A stretch of 9,071 nucleotides of DNA from an uncultured Acidimicrobiaceae bacterium (GCA_913054115.1 CAJXIS010000069.1:1-9071), one strand, 5' to 3'. Counted from the first letter of the stretch, positions 1-8,200 are shown. Made by a program: numbers and translations. The notes: generated by a model not told the origin, from the letters alone.

Positions 1-978
1 GAGCCGCAGGTGCGTGCCACCTGCGGGTCCGATGCCGATGAGGCGATCGCCTGGTACGGCGTCACCCCGGAGGGCAACTTCGAGGGCACCAACATCCTGC
101 ATCGGCCGGTCCGCGGCGACCTCCTGCGCCCACCCGGTGTCGAGCGTGCCCGACAGGCCCTCTTCGACGCCCGAGAACTGCGGATCCGTCCCGGACTCGA
201 CGACAAGGTCCTGACCGAGTGGAACGGCCTGATGCTCGCCACGCTCGCCGAGGCCGCAGCCGCCACGGGCCGCCAGGACTGGCTGGAGGCCGCCAGGGAA
301 AACGCCGACTTCCTGTTGGCCAACCTCCGCAACGAGGACGGCCGCTGGCTGCGCTCCTGGCAGTCCGACGTCGGTGCCCGCCACCTCGGGTATGCCGCCG
401 ACCACGCAGCCATGGTCGATGCCCTGACCCGACTCGGCGAGGCCACCGGTGAGGCCCGCTGGATCGACGAGGCCGCCCGTTCGGCGGACCTCCTGATCGA
501 CCTGTTCACCGACCGCGTTAACGGCGGCTTCTTCACGACCGGCGACGACGCCGAACGGCTCGTCACGCGTCCCAAGGACGTGCTCGACAATGCGCAACCG
601 AGCGCCAACAGCCTGGCCGCCGTGGCGCTCCTCCGGCTGGGTGCCCTCACCGGTGAACAGCGCTACACGGACGCTGCTGAATCCGTGCTCCTCCTGCTCG
701 GGCGCCTCGTGGCCGACCATCCGACGGCGTTCGGCCACCTGCTCGGTGCCGTCGACCTGCTCCATGCCGGCATCACCGAGGTGGTCGTCACCGGACGCTC
801 GCCCGAACTCGTCGAAGCCGTCCAGCGGGCCTACCGGCCGAACCTCGTCCTGGCGTGGGGAGAACGGCGACCCGGACCGCTCTGGGAGGGACGCGATGGC
901 GATCGGGCCTGGGTGTGCCGCAACTTCGCCTGTCGGGCGCCCGTCGACCACGTCGAAAGCCTGCTGGCCGAACTCTGA
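1..978 (+). CDS. YyaL/SSP411-like protein (DUF255 family), C-terminal part, 5' truncated
   Basis: The frame is open from the first base, so the true start and the expected N-terminal thioredoxin-like domain lie left of the window; 325 residues remain. What is visible is the alpha-helical (alpha/alpha barrel, N-acylglucosamine-2-epimerase-like) part of the family. Family landmarks are a YGVTPEGNFEGTNILH stretch near residues 19-34, DDKVLTEWNGLML near 67-79, a helical repeat with GGFFTT and DNAQPSANS near 180-205, and a C-terminal CRNFACRAP motif close to the end. A GTG at base 10 could be taken as a start but falls inside conserved family sequence, so it is not the real one. The biochemical role of the family is poorly defined; proposed links are to redox or sugar metabolism. 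It faces the minus-strand hydrolase gene across a 134-bp gap. Family assignment is firm; function is not. Confidence 0.88.
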   Translation, partial: EPQVRATCGSDADEAIAWYGVTPEGNFEGTNILHRPVRGDLLRPPGVERARQALFDARELRIRPGLDDKVLTEWNGLMLATLAEAAAATGRQDWLEAARENADFLLANLRNEDGRWLRSWQSDVGARHLGYAADHAAMVDALTRLGEATGEARWIDEAARSADLLIDLFTDRVNGGFFTTGDDAERLVTRPKDVLDNAQPSANSLAAVALLRLGALTGEQRYTDAAESVLLLLGRLVADHPTAFGHLLGAVDLLHAGITEVVVTGRSPELVEAVQRAYRPNLVLAWGERRPGPLWEGRDGDRAWVCRNFACRAPVDHVESLLAEL

Positions 979-1112
979 GAGCGCAGTACCTGACGCTGAC
1001 CCCGGCACAACAGTCCGACGTGCTCCTCGCCTTCGCCCACCTGGATGCGACCCTCCACGGGCCGTGTCCTGTTCGACCGGGATCGGACGGGCGCTCGCGC
1101 TACGACAGTCGG

Positions 1113-1871
1113 TTATCGGCCGGCCCAGAAGTCCACGAGGATGCCGGCCGCTTCGGCTGGCCGCTCCATCATCCACCAGTGGCCGGCGCCGTCCATCGGG
1201 GCGTGGCGGGCGCCCAACCTGTCGGCCATGTTGACCGCACGGACGGCCGGGCCCACGAAGGGGTCAGCCGTCGGGTCCAGGGCGAGCCCTGGCGGCAGAT
1301 CGGCGGCGGCCAACGCCGCTCCCAACTCGGCCATCACCGGCTGGGCCCCCGACCGGTAGAGCGGCAAGATGCACTCCGCCATGACCTCGAACGAGTCGGC
1401 CACGTCGGCGGCCGCCGGTTCGGCCATGCCCTGCCCGACCATCTGGGCGATCCAGTCGTCGCGCGACATGGCGCGCATGCCGTCGATCACCTGCTCGCCG
1501 ACCTCGGGGGTCAGCCAGAGTTGGGCCAGGTCGTGCCAGTCGTAGTCGGGGTGCAGTAGGCCGGTGCAGTCGCACGCCCACGAACGCACCAGGCCGGGCC
1601 GGACGGCCAGCATGCCGAAGGCGTGGGCGGCGCCCCAGTCGTGGGCCACCAGGTCGACCGGCCCGCTCCCGGTCACCACGTCCTCCAACCGGGCGATGAG
1701 CCAGTCCCGGTATTCGACCCGGGTGGCCCCCCAACCCTCGGGGATCGGCGCGCCGAACCCCGGTGGGGACAGAAGGATGGGGTCGGTCGCTCCCGGATCC
1801 GCCAACTCGCCGACCAGGTCGCCCCAGATGGCGTCGGTCTCAGGGTTGCCGTGGACCAGCACGATGCTCAT
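1113..1871 (-). CDS. Alpha/beta hydrolase with Asp nucleophile (haloalkane dehalogenase / epoxide hydrolase-like)
   Basis: This 252-residue alpha/beta-hydrolase-fold protein has no signal peptide or membrane segment, so it is probably cytoplasmic. The HGNP oxyanion-hole motif is at residues 7-10 and the nucleophile elbow reads A-H-D-W-G, giving Asp78 as nucleophile. The acid is probably Asp203 (in D-P-F) and the base His231 (in G-A-G-H-W). An Asp rather than Ser nucleophile places it with haloalkane dehalogenases, epoxide hydrolases and haloacetate dehalogenases. Asn after the HG pair plus Trp directly after the nucleophile is the halide-binding pairing of dehalogenases, but substrate class cannot be fixed. 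It is shorter than the usual 290-320 residues, mainly because of a compact cap between about residues 105 and 190. The ATG is supported by AGGAA (1877-1881) five bases upstream. It is the last gene of the minus-strand series, 70 bp after the thiolase. Confidence 0.85.
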   Translation of the reverse strand: MSIVLVHGNPETDAIWGDLVGELADPGATDPILLSPPGFGAPIPEGWGATRVEYRDWLIARLEDVVTGSGPVDLVAHDWGAAHAFGMLAVRPGLVRSWACDCTGLLHPDYDWHDLAQLWLTPEVGEQVIDGMRAMSRDDWIAQMVGQGMAEPAAADVADSFEVMAECILPLYRSGAQPVMAELGAALAAADLPPGLALDPTADPFVGPAVRAVNMADRLGARHAPMDGAGHWWMMERPAEAAGILVDFWAGR

Positions 1872-1941
1872 GGGAATTCCTGTCGTCGAACCTGCCGCCG
1901 GGCGCTGCGGCCCGATTCGAGGCTGTCCGGGTCGACTCGGG

Positions 1942-3138
1942 TCAGGCGGCCTTCTCGAGGATGTGGATGCCGCAGGCCGAGCCGAGGCCGATCACGTGGG
2001 CCAGGCCGACCTTCGCCCCCTCGATCTGGCGATCGCCGGCCTCGCCGCGGAGGTGGGTGGTGATCTCATAGACATTGGCGACACCGGTGGCGCCGATCGG
2101 GTGACCCTTGGAGATGAGGCCGCCCGAGACGTTGACCGGTATGCGGCCATCCCGGAACGGTGCCCCGGAGTCGATGAAATCTCCGGCGCCGCCCCGTTCG
2201 CAGAGCCCGAGGTTGTCGTAGTGGACGAGTTCCGCCGTGGCGAAGCAGTCGTGGAGCTCGACCAGGTCGAGGTCCTCGGGCCCGACGCCTGCCGTCTCAT
2301 AGGCCTGGGCCGCGGCGTTGCGGGTCAGGGTGTTGACGTCGGGTTGGACCTGTCCGCTCTCGACCCAGGGGTCGCTGGTGAGGACCGAGGCCGAGATCTT
2401 GACCGCCCGGCGCTGCGCCTCCTCCGGCATCGAACGCAGCCGCTCGCCGGAGATCAGCACGACCGCTGCCGCACCGTCGCCCGTCGGGCAGCACATGAGC
2501 GTCGTGTTGGGGTAGCTCTGGACCGGCGATCCCATGATCTGTTCCAGGCTGAACTCCTTCTGGTACTGCGCCAGCGGGTTCAGGGTCGAGTGGAGGTGGT
2601 TCTTGTAGGCGACCTTGGCGAACTGCTCGAAGCCGACACCGTCGTTCTCATAGGCGTATCCGGTGCCTGCCTGGGCGAACACGCCCGGCATGGTCTCGGT
2701 GCCCAGGATCCCGTCGATCGAGGTCACGGCGTCGTACCGACCGGACGCCTCGTAGACCTTGCGTTCCGAACGGCTCTTGCCGGCGAGGAGGCCCATCTTG
2801 CCCATCTGCTCGACGCCGACGGCGAGGCCCATCTCGGCTTCGCCGGCCTTGATCGACAGGTAGGCGACGCGGATGGCGGTGGCGCCGGTCGCACAGGCGT
2901 TGGTGACGTTGTAGACGGGGATGCCCGTCTGGCCGATCTGCTTCTGGAGCCGCTGGCCGAAGCCGTTCGGCTGGAAGAGGGTTCCGGCGGCGAGGATGTC
3001 CATGTCGTGGATGCCCACGCCACCGTCGGCGAAGGCATCGAGGCACGCCTGCGACGCCAGGTCGAGTGCGTCCAATTCCGGGTAGCGGGCGAAGCGGGTC
3101 ATGTTGGCCCCGAGGACCCAGACAGAATCTCCGGACAT
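1942..3138 (-). CDS. Thiolase-family protein, SCP-x / lipid-transfer protein type (acetyl-CoA acetyltransferase-like)
   Basis: The product is a 398-residue thiolase-fold enzyme, full length for the SCP-x/Ltp subgroup. The nucleophilic Cys82 lies in NACATG; His296 is in an HDCF motif that replaces NEAF of classical thiolases, as is usual in this subgroup; His346 is in GHPIGATG; the second catalytic Cys389 is in GLGSACG. Because Cys82, His346 and Cys389 are all present, a real thiolytic or condensing activity on acyl-CoA is likely. This differs from the Ltp2-type aldolases, which have lost the cysteines. The start at 3138 is chosen because AGGAAAGGAA stands just upstream; the frame could be extended 31 residues, but that extension is unlike the family and would overlap the preceding gene. 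That gene is a DUF35 protein 62 bp away, the usual partner of such thiolases. The substrate (fatty, branched or steroid acyl-CoA) is unknown. Confidence 0.92.
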   Translation of the reverse strand: MSGDSVWVLGANMTRFARYPELDALDLASQACLDAFADGGVGIHDMDILAAGTLFQPNGFGQRLQKQIGQTGIPVYNVTNACATGATAIRVAYLSIKAGEAEMGLAVGVEQMGKMGLLAGKSRSERKVYEASGRYDAVTSIDGILGTETMPGVFAQAGTGYAYENDGVGFEQFAKVAYKNHLHSTLNPLAQYQKEFSLEQIMGSPVQSYPNTTLMCCPTGDGAAAVVLISGERLRSMPEEAQRRAVKISASVLTSDPWVESGQVQPDVNTLTRNAAAQAYETAGVGPEDLDLVELHDCFATAELVHYDNLGLCERGGAGDFIDSGAPFRDGRIPVNVSGGLISKGHPIGATGVANVYEITTHLRGEAGDRQIEGAKVGLAHVIGLGSACGIHILEKAA

Positions 3139-3145
3139 GTTTGTG

Positions 3146-3155
3146 TTCCTTTCCT
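3146..3155 (-). promoter_or_regulatory. Ribosome binding site of the thiolase gene
   Basis: On the minus strand this reads AGGAAAGGAA, ending seven bases before the ATG at 3138. It is the strongest Shine-Dalgarno-like sequence in the window and decides the thiolase start in favour of 3138 over upstream in-frame codons. Confidence 0.75.
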
Positions 3156-3200
3156 GAGGGGATTCGTTGTCGGACTGGTCGAGGAGTTCGGAAGACGTGC

Positions 3201-3608
3201 TCAGGCGGGGGCGTAGCCGAATGCCACGCACTCCGTGCCGTCGTCGTCGGTGCCACAGACGTAGGTGGTGAACTCGACGCGCATCCCGAGTTCGGCGGTC
3301 ATCGGATCATCGAGGCCGACCACGTTCGAGCGGACCGACGTGCCGTCCTCGGTCTCGACGATCGCCGAGACATACGGGACCGGAATGCCCGGCGCCGCAT
3401 TGTGGACGATGCTGTATGCCTTCAGGACCGCAGCATCCGCGACCCGTGCGTCGGAGAAGCCGGTCCCGCCGCATTTGGCACAGGCGTTGCGCCGGTCGAA
3501 GTAGCGCGCTCCGCACGCCGTGCACTCGTTGGCACGGAGGTGGGGATCATCGCCCAGTTGCAGGTAGCCGACGATCGGCACCTGTTCGGCGGATGTCTCG
3601 TCAGGCAT
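3201..3608 (-). CDS. DUF35-type zinc-ribbon/OB-fold protein, probable thiolase partner
   Basis: This 135-residue protein is of normal length for the Zn-ribbon/OB-fold (DUF35, ChsH2-like) family. The N-terminal rubredoxin-like zinc ribbon has four cysteines in a CxxC-x10-CxxC pattern: Cys29, Cys32, Cys43 and Cys46. From about residue 58 on it shows the beta-rich OB-fold part, with a conserved P-Y-V-S-A-I-V segment near 78-84 and G-M-R-V-E-F near 108-113. Such proteins bind acyl-CoA and form complexes with SCP-x-type thiolases or Ltp aldolases. The immediate downstream thiolase (62-bp gap) makes this partnership the obvious reading here. The ATG at 3608 is supported by GGAGA (3618-3622) nine bases upstream. 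The frame stays open much further upstream, but that extension is antisense-like Arg/Pro-rich sequence overlapping the nitroreductase gene and is not coding. Confidence 0.9.
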   Translation of the reverse strand: MPDETSAEQVPIVGYLQLGDDPHLRANECTACGARYFDRRNACAKCGGTGFSDARVADAAVLKAYSIVHNAAPGIPVPYVSAIVETEDGTSVRSNVVGLDDPMTAELGMRVEFTTYVCGTDDDGTECVAFGYAPA

Positions 3609-3661
3609 TCGGGCTGGTCTCCGGTTCGGTGATTCGGGGCGCCGGCGGCACGGTGACGACC

Positions 3662-4318
3662 CTACCTGTGGTCCTCCGGAGGGCTGACATCGGGGATCGA
3701 CCAGCGGCCCCGGTGCAACACCTCGTCGAGGTCTCGTCGACCCCGGCCCGTCGATGCGGAGGCGCGCTGGTCCTCGGGTGCCGGATAGCCGATCGCGACG
3801 ACACCGATCGCACGCTGGCGTTCGGGTGCCCCGAACCTGTCGGCGACGGCCCGTTCGCGGCCGAAGAGGCCGAAGAAGCAACAGCCGAGGTCCTCGCCGA
3901 CGACCAGCAGTTGAAGCGCCAGGGCGGCGAAGGCCGCATCGATGAACCAGTACGGAATGGGCCAGTCCTCGTCGGACCCGCCAAGCCCGGCAGCGGACTT
4001 GTCGGGCTCCGAATAACGCTCGAGGTACCGATCGGCGTCGGCATAGATCACCACGAGGGCAGGCGCCAGCAGGAGGCCCGGCCAGGGAAACACGTCGCGG
4101 TCCCGTTCCGGAAGGGTGACCTCCCAGTAGGCCGCTGTCTGTTCGGAGCCCTCCAGCACGAGGAACTCCACACCTTGCGCGTTGCCGGCCGAAGGGGTCC
4201 GCCGGGCACGGTCCACGAAGTCGTCGAGAAGGCCCGGGGGCAGCGGGCTTCCGAGGAAGGACCGGCACGCCCGCCGGTTCTCGAGCGCCTCGCGGACGTT
4301 CAAGCGAGCGGGCTCCAC
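3662..4318 (-). CDS. Nitroreductase-family FMN oxidoreductase
   Basis: The product is a 218-residue nitroreductase-fold protein, typical in length. N-terminal residues 12-21 contain the E-N-R-R-A-C-R-S-F phosphate-binding stretch that contacts FMN. T-P-S-A-G-N-A-Q-G at 41-49 is the second conserved flavin-contact loop. The C-terminal I-G-Y-P-A-P segment followed by an Arg-rich stretch and D-E-V-L-H is the usual end of the family. These enzymes use NAD(P)H and FMN to reduce nitro groups, quinones, enones or other acceptors; no substrate can be named. I chose GTG at 4318 because AGGGAG (4329-4334) lies ten bases upstream and this start leaves a 44-bp gap. An ATG at 4399 would add 27 poorly conserved residues and overlap the preceding gene by 37 bp. 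It sits between a GNAT-like gene and the DUF35/thiolase pair, probably in one transcript. The family call is firm, the start fairly so. Confidence 0.87.
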   Translation of the reverse strand: MEPARLNVREALENRRACRSFLGSPLPPGLLDDFVDRARRTPSAGNAQGVEFLVLEGSEQTAAYWEVTLPERDRDVFPWPGLLLAPALVVIYADADRYLERYSEPDKSAAGLGGSDEDWPIPYWFIDAAFAALALQLLVVGEDLGCCFFGLFGRERAVADRFGAPERQRAIGVVAIGYPAPEDQRASASTGRGRRDLDEVLHRGRWSIPDVSPPEDHR

Positions 4319-4328
4319 CGATCGTCGG

Positions 4329-4334
4329 CTCCCT
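4329..4334 (-). promoter_or_regulatory. Ribosome binding site supporting the GTG start of the nitroreductase
   Basis: The minus strand reads AGGGAG, ten bases before the GTG at 4318. It lies inside the gap after the upstream stop at 4363, and favours the GTG start over the overlapping upstream ATG. Confidence 0.55.
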
Positions 4335-4362
4335 GCCGGGGCCTGATCGGGTGGCGGGCTGC

Positions 4363-5031
4363 TCAGAGGAGCTTCTCGAGGTCCTCTGCGAGTGCCCATC
4401 CGCAGGCGATCAGGACATCGCCCCGTTCGGCGTCGAGGCCATCGAACAGATCGGCCACCTCGGCGTCGATGAGGTCGGGCTTGAGGCTGCAGTGGTCGAA
4501 GACGCAGGCCTGGTCGCCGTTTCCCTTCGAGCGGAAGGCGTGCTCGTCGTAGCTCAGGGAGGAGAGGCCGAAGCGCTTCACGAATCGTCGACCCCAGGCA
4601 CGTTGCTCGCCCGAGGCACGATGGCCGGGACGGGGGTTCACGTCATCGAGGGAACGGTAGGCCTCGAAGCCGGCCGGATCGTTGAAGCGCGTACCGATGA
4701 CGACGTCTTCGTCGGGAAAGGCGAGTACCGCCCGTCGAAGGAGCTCGTTCACGAGCGCCCGCAGAACGGTGTCGCGCTTGCTGGTCCGACGCACGGACGC
4801 AAGTCCGACGATCACGCTCGGCGTGCCGCCGATGCGTTCGAGCGTCGAGAACGTATAGCCCTTGAGGCGACCGCCGTCGCGTGCGGTGGTGGCCAGGACC
4901 CAGTCCTCGCTCTGCTTCGACAGCAGGCCGATGCCCAGGGGGTTCGGCCCATCGCCGCAGAGGTCTGCCATCTCCTCGATCTCGGCGTCGCCGAGCATCG
5001 AACAATCCTTCGTCTCGATCTCGATCGCCAT
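4363..5031 (-). CDS. Hypothetical protein, possible GNAT-like N-acetyltransferase
   Basis: I do not recognise this 222-residue protein with certainty. The order of elements fits a GNAT fold: a strand near W44-A50, G-Y-T-F-S-T-L at about 58-64, a strand S72-V80 (VIVGLASV), then a positively charged turn R81-R86 into a long helix (about 87-103), then D-V-V-I-G-T-R-F-N-D at 109-118 and a Y-R-S-L segment, as in GNAT motifs A and B. However, the canonical Arg/Gln-x-x-Gly-x-Gly/Ala acetyl-CoA pyrophosphate loop is not there; the turn reads R-R-T-S-K-R-D-T. It may therefore be a degenerate or non-catalytic member, or another fold. The C-terminal 60 residues are acidic and include three cysteines (176, 181, 210). 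The ATG at 5031 follows GAAGGG (5041-5046) by nine bases. It heads the five-gene series after a 169-bp gap from dnaE, where a promoter could lie, though I see no convincing -35/-10 pair. Confidence 0.7.
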   Translation of the reverse strand: MAIEIETKDCSMLGDAEIEEMADLCGDGPNPLGIGLLSKQSEDWVLATTARDGGRLKGYTFSTLERIGGTPSVIVGLASVRRTSKRDTVLRALVNELLRRAVLAFPDEDVVIGTRFNDPAGFEAYRSLDDVNPRPGHRASGEQRAWGRRFVKRFGLSSLSYDEHAFRSKGNGDQACVFDHCSLKPDLIDAEVADLFDGLDAERGDVLIACGWALAEDLEKLL

Positions 5032-5200
5032 CGATTTCGGCCCTTCGTTTTCGGACGATTCACCGACGTGGCCGCTTGGCGGGACAATTCGCCGGTCGTG
5101 GCGACTGCCGCGCACGCCCCTACAGCCTGCCGTCCCGGAGAGTCGATCCCAACCCGGGCCCACAGTGCAGGCGCCGGGTCCGAGGGAAGGGTCCCGGGTC

Positions 5201-8200
5201 TCAGCCGCTCAGCACCGCCTCGGCACCCAACAGGACGCGCAACTCGGCGACGACCCCGCTCATGGGGTCCACGCAATAGTCGGCTGGCAGCCGGAGCACC
5301 TGTCGATCCCCCAGGTGGAGGTAGACCTCGGCGTCACCCGGGTGCGCCGACAACAACGCCTTGAGCTCGTTGACCGTCGACTCGCTCACCCGCTCGATGG
5401 GAAGCCGCACCCTCACCGGACGCGTCGAGGGCAGGTCGCCCATCACGACGACCTCGACCTCATGGCAGATGACCTTCGGGACGTCCTCGCGGCGGCCGTC
5501 CAGACGCCCGCGGACCAGGACGATGGCGTCCTCCTCGAGCTTGTGGCCGTGTTCGGTCATCGTGCGGGGGAACACCATGACCTCGACGACGCCGCTGAGG
5601 TCCTCGAGGTCGAACACCGCCATCAGTTCGCCCTTCTTCGTCCACTTCTTCTGGAGGTTGGTGACGACGCCACCGACGGTGTGCTGCATGCCGTCATCGA
5701 CCTCGGCCAGCTCGGCGATGCCGAGGTCACAGCGCCGCCGGAGGGCCACCTCGAAGCCCATCAGCGGGTGGTCGGACACGTAGAGGCCGAGCATCTCCTT
5801 CTCGAAGGCCAGACGCACGGTCTTGTCGAACTCGACATCGCTGATCGTGGTCCGTTCGTCGAACAGGGGGTCGGACTCGTCCTCGCCGAACAGGGACATG
5901 ACCCCCATGTCGTGTTCGCGACGGCGGGCGAGGGTGTGGTCGATCACCTGCTCGTGGGCGAGCAGCAGTCCCTGTCGGGGATGGCCGAGTGCGTCGAATG
6001 CGCCCGCCTTGATGAGCGACTCCACCGTCCGCTTGTTGAGCACCGTGGTGTCGCAACGCTCTGCGAAGTCGTAGAAGTCGGCGAACGGGCCATTGGCTGA
6101 GCGTTCGGCCAGCAGGAGTTCGACGAGCCCCTCCCCCACGTTGCGCACCGCCGAGAGTCCGAACACGATCCGACTCCCGGCGCACTTTCCGTCGGCGTCG
6201 TCGACGCCATGGATGGCGTGGAAGTCACTGTGCGCGGTGTTGATGTCGGGTACGCCGACGTCGATTCCCATGATCCGACACTCGTTGAGGTAGGTGGCCG
6301 CCTTGTCGAGGTTCGACTTCACGCTCGTGAGCAGGGCCGCCATGTACTCGACGGGGTAGTTCGCCTTCAGGAATGCGATCTGGTAGGCGATGAGGCCGTA
6401 GCCGTACGAATGGCTCTTGTTGAAGGCGTAGTCGGCGAACTGTTCGATGATGTCGAAGAGTTCTTCGCCCAGCGCACCGCCATAGCCGGTCGCCTCGCAA
6501 CCTGAGATGAAGCCCTCGCGTTCTTTCTGCATGAGCTCGCGGATTTTTTTGCCGCAGGCCTTGCGCAGGTTGTCGGCATCGGCCAGGGAGTAGCCGGCGA
6601 ACTTCTGCGCCATCCGCATGACCGACTCCTGGTAGATCATCAGCCCGTAGGTGTCGAACAGGAGCTCTTCGGCATCGGGGTGGATGTACTGGACCGCCTG
6701 CCGACCATTCTTCCGGTCGGCATAGTCGTTGTGCATGTTGGCGGCCATCGGGCCCGGCCGGTACAGGGCGACGAGCGCCGCCACGTCTTCGAAGCAGGTC
6801 GGAGCCAGCGAACGCATGAGCGAACGCATCGGTCCCGACTCGAGCTGGAACACGCCGATCGTGTCGCCTCGCGTGAGCAGCTCGAAGGTGGCCCGGTCGT
6901 CGAGCGGCAGATTGTCGATGTCGACGACCTCCCCCCGGGTCGCCTGGATCAGGACCAGGGTGTCGGTGATGACATCGAGGTTCCGGAGCCCGAGGAAGTC
7001 CATCTTGAGCAGACCGAGATCCTCGACCGCATGCATGTCGTACTGCGTGACCACCGGCGCTTCGGCCGGATCCTGACCGGACTCGGGCTTGCGCTGGATG
7101 GGCAGGTAGCGGGTCAGCGGCTCCTTGGTGATCACCACCGCTGCTGCATGGATCCCATCCTGGCGGCGCAGTCCCTCGAGTCCCCTGGCGACGTCGACGA
7201 TCTTGCGGACGTCCGTGTCGATCTCGTACATCTTGCGAAATTCCGTCGCCATCTTGTAGCCGTCGCGGTGCTTCTCGGTCTCCTCGAGGCAGGCGGCCAG
7301 CGGGGTGTCACGGCCCATGATGAGCGGCGGCATGGCCTTGGCGACGCGGTCGCCCATCCCGTACGGGTACCCGAGCACCCGGGCGGCGTCCCGAACGGCG
7401 GCCCGCGCCTTGATCTGCGAGAACGTGACGATCTGCGCCACGTGATCCCGGCCGTAGCGCTCGGCGGCATAGCGGATCATCTCGTCCCGGTAGCGGGAGT
7501 CGAAGTCCATGTCGATGTCCGGCATGTCGATCCGGCTCGGGTTCAGGAAGCGCTCGAACAGCAGGTCGTACTTGATCGGATCCAGGTCGGTGATCTGGAG
7601 GGCGTAGGCCACGGCGCATCCCGCCGCGCTTCCCCGCCCCGGGCCGACCCGGATCCTCCGTTCCCGTGCGTAGCGGATGAGGTCCCAGGTGATGAGGAAG
7701 TACGAGGAGAAGCCCATGTCACCGATGATCTTCAACTCGTAGGCCAGCCGCTCGACGACGGTGTCGGGCAGCGTGTCGCCCCAACGCTTCCTGGCCCCTT
7801 CGAACGCCAGGTGCTCGAGGTAGCCGTCATCGTCCGTGAAGCCCTCGGGCAGCGGGAAGTCGGGAAGCTGCGGGCTGCCGAACTCGATCTCGACGTCACA
7901 TCGTTCGGCGATCCACAGCGTGTTGTCACAGGCCGAGGGAACGTCGCGGAAGAGGTCGCGCATCTCGCTGGCCGACTTGACGTAGTGCTGGGTTCCGTGG
8001 AACCGAAACCTCTTCTCGTCGCTCATGAGTGATCCGGTCTGCACGCACAGGAGTGCGTCGTGGGCCACGGCGTCGCCTTCGCACGTGTAATGGCTGTCGT
8101 TCGTAGCCAGCAGCGGAGCGCCCAGTTCCTCGGCGATGCGGATGAGTTGGGGGTTGGTGCGCTGCTGTTCAGGGATGCCGTGGTCCTGGATCTCGACGAA

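Noticed and set aside
4..26. Perfect 9-bp inverted repeat with a 5-base loop (arms 4-12 and 18-26)
   Set aside because: It lies inside conserved YyaL-like coding sequence, has no T tract, and one such hairpin is expected by chance in 9 kb of GC-rich DNA.
979..1112. Possible bidirectional terminator or small gene between the convergent genes
   Set aside because: Only very short GC stems (such as around 1091-1100) and no T-rich tails were seen; the open frame through it continues antisense into the hydrolase gene.
1564..3216. A very long open frame (550 codons) on the + strand opposite the hydrolase and thiolase genes
   Set aside because: It is antisense to two well-supported genes, its product is low-complexity Gly/Asp/Val/Arg-rich with no recognisable family, and long antisense frames are expected at this GC content.
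3609..4268. N-terminal extension of the DUF35 protein to 355 residues
   Set aside because: The extension is Arg/Pro/Gly-rich, overlaps the nitroreductase gene in another frame, and the ATG at 3608 has its own ribosome site and gives the family's normal length.
5032..5200. Promoter for the five-gene series or terminator of dnaE
   Set aside because: A TTGTCC-like element near 5090 lacks a well-spaced -10 box, and the ACCCGGG/CCCGGGT inverted pair after the dnaE stop has a loop of about 30 bases and no T tract. Neither is good enough to annotate.
6680..8032. A 450-codon open frame on the + strand inside dnaE, with similar long frames at 4862-6100 and 8060-8863
   Set aside because: They are mirror frames of the conserved dnaE and flanking coding sequence; no family features or plausible ribosome sites were seen.
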